Below, in pieces: positions 1 to 8,400 of a stretch of DNA of 31,023 nt. Made by a program: the position numbers and the translations under genes. The notes beneath the pieces were generated by a model. It ran no database searches and was not told the DNA's origin. It saw nothing but the letters and a program-made list of their open reading frames with translations. The stretch spans positions 1 through 31,023 of the forward strand of contig JAQGMN010000142.1 in the NCBI GenBank assembly GCA_028292345.1. The letters are read 5' to 3'. Source of the DNA: Polaromonas sp. GTDB taxonomy: Bacteria > Pseudomonadota > Gammaproteobacteria > Burkholderiales > Burkholderiaceae_C. Within the stretch, counting starts at the first letter, position 1. Each line of letters opens with the position of its first letter.

Positions 1-10
1 CGGACCCATC

Positions 11-50
11 GAGGGGGCAGCGCAGTACGCGAAGCGGCAAGCGTGGGGGC
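11..50 (-). repeat. Partial copy of the CCCCCACGCT-type intergenic repeat
   Basis: Read on the minus strand this stretch starts GCCCCCACGCT and runs on to CTGCGCTGCCCCCTCGA. It matches the first half of the tandem units at 4629-4825 (GCCCCCACGCT, then a G/C/T-rich spacer, then GGTTCGCTGCCCC and a GAG run). It lies directly downstream of the rho stop codon, a typical place for an intergenic repeat. The copy may continue beyond the window edge. Confidence 0.6.
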
Positions 51-57
51 TCTGCTT

Positions 58-1320
58 CTAGCCGCCGCGCCGCATCATGTCGAAGAACTCGTGGTTGTTT
101 TTCGTGGCCTTCATGTTTTTCAGCATGAGTTCCATCGATTCGATCTCGTCCATGTTGTACATGAACTGACGCAAAATCCGCGACTTCTGCAGGATTTCGG
201 GGGCCAGCAGCAACTCTTCCTTGCGGGTGCCGCTGCGGTTGAGGTTGAGCGCCGGGAACACGCGTTTTTCGTACAGGCGGCGGTCCAGGTGGATTTCGCA
301 GTTGCCGGTGCCCTTGAATTCTTCAAAGATCACCTCGTCCATGCGGCTGCCGGTGTCGATCAGCGCGGTGCCGATGATGGTCAGGCTGCCGCCTTCCTCG
401 ATCTTGCGGGCGGCGCCGAAAAAGCGCTTGGGGCGCTGCAGCGCGTTGGCATCGACGCCCCCGCTCAGCACCTTGCCCGACGAGGGCAGCACATTGTTGT
501 AGGCACGCGCCAGGCGGGTGATGGAGTCGAGCAGAATCACCACGTCCTTGCCGAGCTCGACCAGGCGCTTGGCGCGCTCGATCACCATCTCGGCCACATG
601 CACATGGCGCGCGGCGGGCTCGTCGAAGGTGGACGAAATGACTTCGGCGCGCACGCTGCGCTGCATCTCGGTCACTTCCTCGGGCCGTTCGTCGACCAGC
701 AGCACCATCATGACCACTTCGGGATAGTTGGCGACGATGGCGTGGGCGATGTTCTGCATCATCACCGTCTTGCCCGACTTGGGCGGCGCCACCAGCAGGG
801 CGCGCTGGCCCTTGCCGATCGGGGCGATGATGTCGATGATCCGGCTGGTGAGGTTTTCCTCGGCCTTGATGTCGCGTTCCAGCTTGAACTGCTCGCGCGG
901 AAACAGCGGCGTCAGGTTCTCGAACATGACCTTGTGCTTGTTGTCCTCGGGCGGGCCGTCGTTGATCTTGTCGAGCTTGTTCAGCGCAAAGTAGCGCTCG
1001 CCGTCCTTGGGCGTGCGCACCTCGCCTTCGATCATGTCGCCGGTGTGCAGGTTGAAGCGCCGGATCTGGCTCGGGCTGATATAGATGTCGTCGGTGGACG
1101 CGGTGTAGCTCGAATCGGGCGCGCGCAGGAAACCGAAACCGTCGGGCAGCACTTCAAGCACGCCATCGGCAACGATGGTTTCGCCTGTCTTGGCGCGTTT
1201 CTTGATGATGGCGAACATCAGCTCCTGCTTGCGCATGCGGCCGACATTTTCGATCTCAAGGGCTTCGGCCTGCTTGAGGACTTCAGACACGTGCAGCGCC
1301 TTGAGTTCGTTTAAGTGCAT
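58..1320 (-). CDS. rho: Transcription termination factor Rho
   Basis: Hexameric RNA-dependent ATPase and helicase that ends transcription of untranslated RNA. The protein has 420 residues, against 419 in E. coli. The N-terminal helix bundle starts MHLNELKALHVSEV. An RNA-binding cold-shock-like fold follows, with the motif DGFGFLR near residue 60. The ATPase core has the P-loop APPKSGKT with Lys184, the same number as in E. coli, and the Q/R-loop region LSGGVDANALQRPKRFFGAAR. I chose the ATG at 1320 because it gives the family N-terminus and is preceded by a GAGGAG ribosome-binding site; an upstream ATG in the same frame would add 27 unrelated residues. The 270-bp leader towards trxA contains no gene. 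Rho genes are commonly autoregulated in the leader, but I see no proof of that here. Confidence 0.98.
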   Translation of the reverse strand: MHLNELKALHVSEVLKQAEALEIENVGRMRKQELMFAIIKKRAKTGETIVADGVLEVLPDGFGFLRAPDSSYTASTDDIYISPSQIRRFNLHTGDMIEGEVRTPKDGERYFALNKLDKINDGPPEDNKHKVMFENLTPLFPREQFKLERDIKAEENLTSRIIDIIAPIGKGQRALLVAPPKSGKTVMMQNIAHAIVANYPEVVMMVLLVDERPEEVTEMQRSVRAEVISSTFDEPAARHVHVAEMVIERAKRLVELGKDVVILLDSITRLARAYNNVLPSSGKVLSGGVDANALQRPKRFFGAARKIEEGGSLTIIGTALIDTGSRMDEVIFEEFKGTGNCEIHLDRRLYEKRVFPALNLNRSGTRKEELLLAPEILQKSRILRQFMYNMDEIESMELMLKNMKATKNNHEFFDMMRRGG

Positions 1321-1544
1321 GGGATGACTCCTCGCGGAGTTGATTGAGAAAAACGGGGGGAGGTTTGCAAAGAAGCCGCTTCTAGACAAGAAGGCTGACA
1401 AACCGGGAACTCGAACCTGCCGGCGGCAGCCGGCGGGTGAATAGGAAGCATTATGACAGGAAATTCACGCAATGACGCTGGGGTTTGCCAGGGGCGTCAG
1501 CAGCGCGCTGAAGCCAACAAAGGTGAAAAAGAGTAAAAACAAGA

Positions 1545-1579
1545 CAGCCGGAAAAAACCCTCAGGGTTTTTTCCGGCTG
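1545..1579. terminator. Palindromic bidirectional terminator between trxA and rho
   Basis: Two perfect 17-base arms (1545-1561 and 1563-1579) flank a single central base. The inner part is an A6 tract, CCCT, the central base, AGGG and a T6 tract, so either strand has a GC stem followed by U residues. It starts 10 bases after the trxA stop codon and should separate trxA from rho, which is transcribed in the same direction. Confidence 0.85.
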
Positions 1580-1589
1580 CAGGGACGGT

Positions 1590-1922
1590 TCAAGCCAGTT
1601 GCTGGTCGATGAAGGCGGTCAGTTGCGACTTGCTCAGCGCGCCGACCTTGGTGGCGGCGAGTTCGCCGTCCTTGAACAGCATCAGGGTCGGAATGCCACG
1701 GATGCCGAACTTGGCGGGAATCTCGCGGTTCTCGTCCACGTTCATCTTGGCGATCTTCAGCTTGCCTTCATAACCCGTGGCCACGTCGTCAAGAATCGGG
1801 GCGATCATCTTGCAGGGGCCGCACCATTCGGCCCAGTAATCGACCAGCACGGGGGTGGTGGACTTGAGCACGTCGGCGTCGAAGGTGGCATCGGTGGTAT
1901 GTTTGATCAGTTCATTGGCCAT
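1590..1922 (-). CDS. trxA: Thioredoxin 1
   Basis: Cytosolic dithiol-disulfide oxidoreductase that supplies electrons to ribonucleotide reductase, methionine sulfoxide reductases and PAPS reductase. The protein has 110 residues and a single thioredoxin fold. The active site is WCGPC with Cys34 and Cys37, Asp28 is the buried acid, and the cis-proline is Pro78 in GIPT. There is no signal peptide. The ATG at 1922 is preceded at good spacing by AAGGAG. The gene lies upstream of rho on the same strand, the usual trxA-rho order in proteobacteria, but a strong terminator separates the two. It is divergent from addB across 170 bp that also hold a repeat copy. Confidence 0.98.
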   Translation of the reverse strand: MANELIKHTTDATFDADVLKSTTPVLVDYWAEWCGPCKMIAPILDDVATGYEGKLKIAKMNVDENREIPAKFGIRGIPTLMLFKDGELAATKVGALSKSQLTAFIDQQLA

Positions 1923-2011
1923 GACGGCTCCTTGGGTCTGGTTACGATAGGAAAGAGCAAAAATGTTGCGTTTATTGTGGCAGAAACAAGGGCCACGGGC
2001 GCTGGCTGGCC

Positions 2012-2058
2012 GCTATCGCACCGATAGCGCGCAATACAAGGGCGCCGCCAGCCGTTTT
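2012..2058 (-). repeat. Degenerate mini-repeat with GCTAT...ATAGC hairpin, copy 1
   Basis: On the minus strand the segment reads GGCGCCCTTGTATTGCGC and then a perfect 8-bp inverted repeat, CGCTATCG and CGATAGCG, around GTG (2011-2029). The order of a GCGC-rich body followed by a GCTAT/ATAGC hairpin matches the copies at 4016, 8253, 12703 and 17485. It sits in the trxA-addB intergenic region. It is the least similar of the five copies. Confidence 0.45.
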
Positions 2059-2092
2059 TATTGATTGACCATCACTTCGTTTCTTCGCCTCC

Positions 2093-4627
2093 ATGACCAT
2101 TTCTCCCACCCTTTCCGCGCGCTGCTGGCGCCAGGCCATGCAGCGGCTGGCCGAGGTCATCGCGTCGCGCGGACTTCATCCTTCCGAGGTGGTCGTGCTG
2201 CTGCCGTATGCGCAGTTGATCCAGCAGGCACGCCAGACCTGGGCTGAAAACGCCGGCGGCGCTTTTTTCGTGCCGCGCTTTGAAACCACCATGAACTGGG
2301 CCAGTGGCCTGGGCGGCACGCTGGGCATGTTCACGCCATCGGGCGTCGATCTGCGAATGGATGTGTCGGTCGACATGCTGACCGCCGCCTCGTTGCTCGG
2401 CCAGGCCGGCCTGGGGACCCAGCAGGATGCGCTGGCCGGCCGGCTGGTCGAGGCCGCCTGGAGCCTGAGCCATGTGGCTGCCAGCATCTTGCCCGCCGAA
2501 CGCCAGGCCTGGAGCGAGTCGGTGGCCGAAGCGCTGGGCGTTGGCCTGGATTCGCCGGTGCTGGCGCTGGAAGCGGCCGTCGGGCGCATCGCGCTGGCCT
2601 GGGTGGCGGCCTCGGGCTACGCATCGGACCGGCTGTTCCAGGCCAGGCCGGCGCTGCTGGTCGTCGTCGAGGGTTTCCAGGCCGAGCCGGTGACCGAGGC
2701 GCTGAGGCTGCACCTGGGCGAGCAGGCGCTGTCGATTGCGCTGTGCCTGCCCGAGGACGAGCCGGATGCTTCCGGCGCGCCCCTGCCGTCGCTGCATCCG
2801 GCGCTCGACGCCGAAGACGAGGCCTGCCGCGCCGCCGGCTGCGTGCTGGCGCACCTGGCGCAAGGCCGCAGCCCGGTCGCGCTGATCGCGCAGGACCGCC
2901 AGCTGACCCGCCGGGTGGCCGCGATGCTGGCCGAGCGCGGCATTCGCATGCGCGATGAAACCGGCTGGAAACTGTCCACCTCGCGCGCCGCTGCCGGGCT
3001 GATGGGACTGCTGCGCGGCTTGCCCTGGGACGCGTCCACCGACACCGTGCTCGACTGGCTGAAGAATGCCCCGGCCTTTGCCGCCGCCACCGTCACGGCG
3101 GCGGAAGCCGAGGTGCGCAAGTTCGGCATGCGGGCCTGGCGCGACCTGCCGGCGGCGCCGCTGGAAGCGCTGGCCGCTGCCCAGGCGCTGGCGCGGCAGG
3201 TCAATCAGCTGCGCGACCAGCTGGTTCGCCCACGCCTGCTGGCCACCTGGCTGCGCGACCTGCGCGCCGCCCTGCAATCGGCCGGCCAGTGGGACGGGCT
3301 GGCGCGCGACGAGGCCGGCCAGCGGGTGCTGGAAACGCTTCGCCTGCACGAAGGCGCCGACAGCGAGTTTGCCGGCGCTGCGGTCATGAAGCTCAAGGAA
3401 TTCACCAGCTGGGTCAACCAGGCGCTGGAAGCGCAGACGTTTTCGCCCGAGCATCCGACCGACGAGCAGGTCGTGATCCTGCCGCTGGCGCAGCTGCTGG
3501 GACGGGCCATGCAGGCCGTGGTGCTGCCCGGCTGCGACGAAATTCGCCTGCCGGTGTCGCCCGACCCGCCCGGCCAGTGGACGCCCAGCCAGCGCGAACT
3601 GCTCGGCCTGCCGTCGCGCGAGGCGCTGGCGCGGGTGTCCCGGCGCGCCTGGGCCTATGCCTTGCAACTGCCGCATGTGGACCTGCTGTGGCGCCGCAGC
3701 GAAGCCGGCGAGCACCTGATGCCCAGCGGTTTCGTGCAGGAGTTGCTGCTCGGCCGACCCCTGGCGTCGGACCTGGCGAGCGACCCGCGCAGCCTGCGCG
3801 CCGTGCAGGCATGCCCGACGTTGCGGCCGCAGCCCATCGGCGAAGCGCTGCCCGTCACGCGGCTGTCGGCCAGCAGCTATGGCGACCTGCGCGCCTGCCC
3901 CTACCGTTTTTTTGCGCTGCGCCAGCTGGGCCTGAACGAATCGGACGAGCTGGAAAGCGAACTCGGCAAGCGCGATTTCGGCAACTGGCTGCACAGCCTG
4001 CTCTGCACCTTTCATGAAGCATTGAAAGAGACTCCCGCGCAGGACCTGCCTGCACGCATAGCTATGATTAATGTAGCGGCCGAGCAAGCCACGAAAAAAC
4101 TGGGCCTGAGCAGCAGCGAATTCCTGCCGTTCGCCGCCGCCTGGGGGCCGGTGCGCGACGGCTACCTGGCCTGGCTGGCCGCGCACGAGGCCGGCGGCGC
4201 CCGCTTCGACAGCGCCGAGCAGTGGCGCGAGATGCCGCTGGGCGAGCTGACGCTGATCGGCCAGATCGACCGCATCGACCGGCAGGCGGACGGTGGGCTG
4301 CTGCTGATCGACTACAAGACCGAGCCGCGCGCCACCACCGCCGAGCGCGTTAAAAACGGCCTGGAGGACACCCAGCTGGCCTTTTATGCGGCCCTGAACG
4401 CCGACGACACGCTGGCGGCGGCCTATGTCAACCTCGGCGAAAAAGAGCCGACCCGCACCTATGACCAGCCCGACATCGTGGAACTGCGCGATGCGCTGAT
4501 CGACGGCATCCTGCTGGACATGGAACGCATTGCCAACGGCGCGGCGCTGCCCGCGCTGGGCGAGGGAAGCGCCTGCGGTTACTGCGCGGCGCGCGGCCTG
4601 TGCCGGAAAGACTTCTGGAGTGAATAG
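2093..4627 (+). CDS. addB: AddB-type subunit of the AddAB helicase-nuclease (inactivated helicase plus PD-(D/E)XK nuclease)
   Basis: Partner of the helicase at 4881-8147 in double-strand-break end resection before RecA loading. The protein has 844 residues. The N-terminal ~550 residues are a superfamily-I-like region with no Walker A motif that I can see, so it probably lacks ATPase activity, as described for several AddB proteins. The C-terminal nuclease domain has Asp726 (GQIDRID) and Asp740-Tyr-Lys742 (LIDYKTE). A single Cys602 (RACPYRFF) together with Cys828, Cys831 and Cys837 (CGYCAARGLC) forms the four-cysteine iron-sulfur staple of AddB. The ATG start has no strong ribosome-binding site, so a slightly different start is possible. 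Residues 642-662 are encoded by a copy of the mini-repeat. Assignment rests on motifs and on the neighbouring addA. Confidence 0.88.
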   Translation: MTISPTLSARCWRQAMQRLAEVIASRGLHPSEVVVLLPYAQLIQQARQTWAENAGGAFFVPRFETTMNWASGLGGTLGMFTPSGVDLRMDVSVDMLTAASLLGQAGLGTQQDALAGRLVEAAWSLSHVAASILPAERQAWSESVAEALGVGLDSPVLALEAAVGRIALAWVAASGYASDRLFQARPALLVVVEGFQAEPVTEALRLHLGEQALSIALCLPEDEPDASGAPLPSLHPALDAEDEACRAAGCVLAHLAQGRSPVALIAQDRQLTRRVAAMLAERGIRMRDETGWKLSTSRAAAGLMGLLRGLPWDASTDTVLDWLKNAPAFAAATVTAAEAEVRKFGMRAWRDLPAAPLEALAAAQALARQVNQLRDQLVRPRLLATWLRDLRAALQSAGQWDGLARDEAGQRVLETLRLHEGADSEFAGAAVMKLKEFTSWVNQALEAQTFSPEHPTDEQVVILPLAQLLGRAMQAVVLPGCDEIRLPVSPDPPGQWTPSQRELLGLPSREALARVSRRAWAYALQLPHVDLLWRRSEAGEHLMPSGFVQELLLGRPLASDLASDPRSLRAVQACPTLRPQPIGEALPVTRLSASSYGDLRACPYRFFALRQLGLNESDELESELGKRDFGNWLHSLLCTFHEALKETPAQDLPARIAMINVAAEQATKKLGLSSSEFLPFAAAWGPVRDGYLAWLAAHEAGGARFDSAEQWREMPLGELTLIGQIDRIDRQADGGLLLIDYKTEPRATTAERVKNGLEDTQLAFYAALNADDTLAAAYVNLGEKEPTRTYDQPDIVELRDALIDGILLDMERIANGAALPALGEGSACGYCAARGLCRKDFWSE
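4016..4077 (+). repeat. Mini-repeat copy 2, inside the addB reading frame
   Basis: The segment contains GCGCAGGACCTGCCTGCACG and then GCTATGATTAATGTAGC. The copy at 12703-12763 has GCGCACGTCCTGCCTGCGC followed by GCTATCAAAAAAGAAG, so the body and the hairpin arm occur in the same order. It adds no stop codon and encodes about 21 residues (642-662) between the first iron-sulfur cysteine and the nuclease motif of AddB. Confidence 0.65.
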
Positions 4628-4628
4628 T

Positions 4629-4825
4629 GCCCCCACGCTCCCCACTGCGTGTGGTTCGCTGCCCCCCGAGGGGGCTGCTGCGCCTGCGGCCCGGCAAAGC
4701 CGGTTCCGCGGCCCCTGCTTGGGCAAAGCCCCACGCTCCTCACTGCGTGTGGTTCGCTGCCCCTGCGGAGGCCGGCCTGCGTGCGGCCTGGCAAAGCCGG
4801 TTCCGCGGCCGGTGCTTGCATGAGC
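4629..4825 (+). repeat. Two tandem ~99-bp repeat units between addB and addA
   Basis: Unit 1 starts at 4629 and unit 2 at 4728. Both begin GCCCC(C)ACGCTCC, share the 20-mer CACTGCGTGTGGTTCGCTGC, and end with GGCAAAGCCGGTTCCGCGGCC plus a TGCTTG tail. They differ mostly in the middle (CCGAGGGGGCTGCTGCG against TGCGGAGGCCGGCCTGCG). A shorter relative is at 11-50. The units fill most of the 253-bp space between the two subunit genes and begin right after the addB stop codon. I see no protein in this stretch. Confidence 0.9.
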
Positions 4826-4880
4826 GCGGAAGGGGACAGGCGTGCTTTTTGAACATTGAAATAATGAAGACTGACCGACC

Positions 4881-7800
4881 ATGACCGCAGCCTACGAATG
4901 CAACGGCAAATCCGTTTCCGCCGAAGCCTTTTACGCCATAGCCTGCGACCCGCGCCGCAGCGTGGCGGTCGAGGCCTGCGCCGGTGCCGGCAAGACCTGG
5001 ATGCTGGTGTCGCGCATCGTGCGGGCGCTGCTGGACGGCGCCAACGCACCGGACCATGCCGATGGCAGCCCCCGCGAGGCGGTGCGGCCGCATGAAGTCC
5101 TGGCCATCACCTTCACCAAGAAGGCGGCCGGCGAGATGCGCGAGCGGCTGGACGAGTGGCTGCAAAAATTCACCCATGCCGACGACGACACCCTGCGCCA
5201 GGAACTGGTCATGCGCGGCGTTTCCAGCCAGAAGAGCCCGCAGTCCAATGCCGACCTGCGCCGGCAGCTGTCCAATCTGTACCGCTCCATGCTGGCTGGC
5301 GGCCGTTCGGTGCAGATTCGCACCTTTCACGGCTGGTTCGCCGCCTTGCTGCGCAGCGCCCCGGTGGCGGTGCTGCACCGCCTGGGCATGCCGGTGAACT
5401 ACCAGCTGCTGGAAGACGATGCGCCCGCCCGCGCGCTGGTGTGGCGGCGCTTTTATGCGGCGCTGGCCGGCGAAGCGCCGCTGCAGGCCGACTTCGAGGC
5501 CCTGGTGCTCGGCCATGGCCGCTTCCAGGCCGGCAAGGCGCTGCAGGCCGCACTCGACAAGCGGACCGAGTTTGTGCTGGCCGATGAACAAGGCGTGGTC
5601 GATGCGTCGGTCCAGCCTTTCGCGGCGCAGTTTCCGGAATTCGCCGAACTGGCCGCGCCGCAGGACTGCCTGGCGCCTGCCGGCGCCGGCCATGCCCTGC
5701 TGGTGCAGGCCGCCACGGCGCTGGGCCGCGCCAGCGCGCCGTCGTTTTCCGCCAAGGGCGCCGAACTGGCGCAGGCCTTGAGCGGCCAGGACCTGCCCGG
5801 CATCGTTGGCGCGCTGCTGACCGACAAGGGCACGCCGCGCAAGTTCGGCGAGAAAATCAACGGCATCGACGCGGTGCGGCAGGCGCAGGACCTGGTGCTG
5901 CGGGTGCAGGCCGCCTGCCAGCAGCACGAAGCCTGGCTGCACCAGCAGCGCATGGCCCGGCTCACCCGGCTGCTGATCGCGCAGTACACCCAGCTCAAGC
6001 GCGAGCACGGCTGGGTCGACATGAACGATGTCGAGCGCGCCGCGCTGGTGCTGCTCAGCGACCCGGTGCTGGCCGGCTGGGTGCAGGAGCGGCTCGACGC
6101 GCGCATCAAGCACCTGATGATCGACGAATTCCAGGACACCAATCCGCTGCAGTGGCAGGCGCTCTCGAGCTGGCTCAGCGGCTATGGCGGCGCGGGCGCG
6201 GCGCCCAGCGTGTTCCTGGTCGGCGACCCGAAGCAGAGCATCTACCGCTTCCGGCGCGCCGAGCCGCAGGTGTTCCGCGCCGCGCAGGCCTTTGTCGTCG
6301 AAGGGCTGGGCGGCGACCTGCTCAGCTGCGACCACACCCGGCGCAATGCCCTGGCCGTCATTGGCACGGTGAATGCCGTCATGGGCCATGCGCGCGAGGT
6401 CGATGGCTATGACGGCTTTCGCGACCACAGCACCGACTCAAGCAAGGCCGGCGCCACCGGCTGCCTGCCGGCGATTCCCCGGATGAAGGCCGATGCCGAT
6501 GCGCCGGCGCAAACCGGCTGGCGCGACAGCCTGAGCACGCCGCGCGAACTGCCCGAGGAAACGCTGCGAACGCTGGAGGCGCGCCAGGCCGCCGCCTGGA
6601 TTTCACGGCAGATCGCCAGCGGCTTGAACCCGTCGGACGTGATGGTGCTGTCGCGCAAGCGGGCCGGCCTGCTGCCGGTGCAGGAAGCCTTGCGGGCGCT
6701 GCACATTCCGGCGCAGATCGGCGAGAAAACCGACCTGATCGACTGCTGCGAAGTGCTCGACATGGTGGCCCTGCTCGATGTGCTGGTCTCGCCGCAAAAC
6801 GACCTGTCGCTGGCGCGCGCCTTGCGCTCGCCGCTGTTCGGGCTGGCCGACGCCAGCCTGGTGCAGATCGCGCTGCTGCAACGCGAGCACCAGCAGCCAT
6901 GGTACGAGCTGCTTCAAAAAACAGAGCTGCTCGCGCCCGAACTGCAAGGGCTGGCGGCCATTTTGAACCGGTGGAAGGGCTGGCTCGACAGCCTGCCGCC
7001 GCACGACGCGCTGCAAGGCATCTACGACGACGGCGATGTGCTGGCGCGCTTCGCGGCTGCGGCGCCCGCCACCCGGCGCCTGGCGGTGCTGGCCAACCTG
7101 CGCGCGCTGCTCGGCGTGGCGCTGGGGCGCGATGGCGGCCGCTATGCCACGCCCTACGGCCTGGTGCGCGCGCTCAAGGCCGGCGGCCTGCTGGCGCCGG
7201 TGGCCGCCAACGACGCGGCGGTCCGGCTGCTGACGATCCACGGCGCCAAAGGGCTGGAAGCCGAGGCGGTGCTGCTGCTCGACACCGACACGGCCGAGCG
7301 CAATGCCGACAGCATGGCCGTGCTGATCGACTGGCCCGGCGAAGCGACCGAACCGCGCAAGCTGGTGTTTCTGGTCAGCGAAGCCAGGCCGCCGGCCTGC
7401 GCGCAGGAAGCGCTGGCCGCCGAGCAGGCGGCCCGCAAGCGCGAGGAACTCAATGCCCTGTATGTCGCCATGACGCGGGCACGGCACACCCTGGCGATCT
7501 CGTCGATCGAGCCGCACCGCCCGACCACCGACAGCTGGTGGCAGCGCATGCAGGCGCTGCTGCCGCCGCTGAGTGATGCGTCCCCGGCAAGCGTGAATGG
7601 CAGCGGGGAAGCGGCAAGCCTGTTCTACCTGCCCGAGCTTGCGGTGCTGCCCGAAACCCTGTCGCCCCGGCCGCCGACCGATGCGGTGGAGGACGAAGAC
7701 CCGGCCCATGCCCGCATCGGCAAGGCCATGCACCGCCTGCTCGAATGGGGCGGCCCCTCGTCGGCCGAGCATGTCGGCGCGGTGGCACGCGAATTCCGGC

Positions 7801-8147
7801 TCAGTCCGGCGCAGGCGGCCAAGGCGTGCGCACTGGCGCAATGCATCATCCGGGGCGACGGCGCCTGGGCCTGGCAAGACCACAGGCTGGCCTGGCAGGG
7901 CAATGAAGTGGACCTGGTGTTCCAGGGCCAGGCCTTGCGGCTGGACCGCCTGGTGCAACGGCGGGACGCGGGCCATGAAGGCCAGTGGTGGGTGCTCGAC
8001 TACAAGTCGGCCCCGGAGCCGGAACTGCAGCCCGAGCTGATCGTGAAGATGCGGATTTACCGTGCCGCCGTGCAGCGGATCTATCCGGGCGCGCCGGTGA
8101 AAGCGGCCTTCCTGACCGGGCTGGGCACGGTGGTGGAACTCGGATGA
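4881..8147 (+). CDS. addA: AddA/RecB-type UvrD family helicase-nuclease
   Basis: ATP-driven 3'-5' DNA helicase with a nuclease domain, working with AddB to process broken DNA ends. The protein has 1088 residues. The Walker A motif is ACAGAGKT with Lys38, motif Ia is AITFTKKAAGEM, the Walker B motif is IDEFQDTNPLQW with Asp415-Glu416, and GDPKQSIYRFR follows. Near the C-terminus are the helicase motifs LLTIHGAKGLEAEAVLL and ALYVAMTRAR. The RecB-family nuclease domain shows GKAMHRLLEWGG, Asp1011 (EVDLVF) and Asp1040-Tyr-Lys1042 (LDYKS). With AddB's own nuclease site, both strands could be cut. The ATG has only a weak ribosome-binding site and lies 253 bp after addB beyond the tandem repeats, so the two genes are probably co-transcribed but not translationally coupled. 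Confidence 0.93.
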   Translation: MTAAYECNGKSVSAEAFYAIACDPRRSVAVEACAGAGKTWMLVSRIVRALLDGANAPDHADGSPREAVRPHEVLAITFTKKAAGEMRERLDEWLQKFTHADDDTLRQELVMRGVSSQKSPQSNADLRRQLSNLYRSMLAGGRSVQIRTFHGWFAALLRSAPVAVLHRLGMPVNYQLLEDDAPARALVWRRFYAALAGEAPLQADFEALVLGHGRFQAGKALQAALDKRTEFVLADEQGVVDASVQPFAAQFPEFAELAAPQDCLAPAGAGHALLVQAATALGRASAPSFSAKGAELAQALSGQDLPGIVGALLTDKGTPRKFGEKINGIDAVRQAQDLVLRVQAACQQHEAWLHQQRMARLTRLLIAQYTQLKREHGWVDMNDVERAALVLLSDPVLAGWVQERLDARIKHLMIDEFQDTNPLQWQALSSWLSGYGGAGAAPSVFLVGDPKQSIYRFRRAEPQVFRAAQAFVVEGLGGDLLSCDHTRRNALAVIGTVNAVMGHAREVDGYDGFRDHSTDSSKAGATGCLPAIPRMKADADAPAQTGWRDSLSTPRELPEETLRTLEARQAAAWISRQIASGLNPSDVMVLSRKRAGLLPVQEALRALHIPAQIGEKTDLIDCCEVLDMVALLDVLVSPQNDLSLARALRSPLFGLADASLVQIALLQREHQQPWYELLQKTELLAPELQGLAAILNRWKGWLDSLPPHDALQGIYDDGDVLARFAAAAPATRRLAVLANLRALLGVALGRDGGRYATPYGLVRALKAGGLLAPVAANDAAVRLLTIHGAKGLEAEAVLLLDTDTAERNADSMAVLIDWPGEATEPRKLVFLVSEARPPACAQEALAAEQAARKREELNALYVAMTRARHTLAISSIEPHRPTTDSWWQRMQALLPPLSDASPASVNGSGEAASLFYLPELAVLPETLSPRPPTDAVEDEDPAHARIGKAMHRLLEWGGPSSAEHVGAVAREFRLSPAQAAKACALAQCIIRGDGAWAWQDHRLAWQGNEVDLVFQGQALRLDRLVQRRDAGHEGQWWVLDYKSAPEPELQPELIVKMRIYRAAVQRIYPGAPVKAAFLTGLGTVVELG

Positions 8148-8252
8148 CGATGGCCATCACCCGGGACTGCCCGTTCCGGGATGCCTTTCTTTGACCGCGG
8201 TTTGCGGCGCGCCGGCATCCGCCTGAAAACCCGGACTTTGCGGGATAGCGCA

Positions 8253-8318
8253 AAATGCAAGCCTTTCAAGCCCCCGGCGCATTGCCAGCGTTCGCCATCA
8301 GCTATAGAAAAAATAGCA
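8253..8318 (+). repeat. Mini-repeat copy 3, addA downstream region
   Basis: An AAAATGCAAGCC start, a body with GGCGCATTGCCAGCGTTCGC and a TCAGCTATAGAAAAAATAGC end. The terminal hairpin has a GCTAT/ATAGC stem around an A-rich loop. It matches the copy inside hrpA (17485-17551) almost base for base at the end (TCAGCT, then GAAAA and ATAGCA). It lies in the 253-bp gap between addA and the flavoprotein gene; the rest of that gap shows nothing recognisable. Confidence 0.75.
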
Positions 8319-8400
8319 TGCGCGGCTGGTCTGTCAACGTCCCCGGGACAGCGACCATTTTTACCTCAAGCCAGCACCCCCGTGCGGACGGATTTTTCCT

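Noticed and set aside
43..1314. 423-codon plus-strand frame opposite rho
   Set aside because: rho is complete and conserved on the other strand; the antisense product is His/Gln/Val-rich with no family features.
2072..4882. Very long open frame on the minus strand opposite addB (936 codons)
   Set aside because: It is antisense to a gene with intact nuclease and iron-sulfur motifs. The translation is rich in Gln, Arg, Gly, Ala and His without any domain, as expected opposite a GC-rich gene with GC-rich third positions.
4740..6428. 562-codon minus-strand frame opposite addA and the tandem repeats
   Set aside because: It runs across the repeat into the antisense of the AddA helicase core, has no recognisable motif and shows the same biased composition.
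6603..7976. 457-codon minus-strand frame opposite the C-terminal half of addA
   Set aside because: Antisense composition, no motif, overlaps the conserved nuclease domain.
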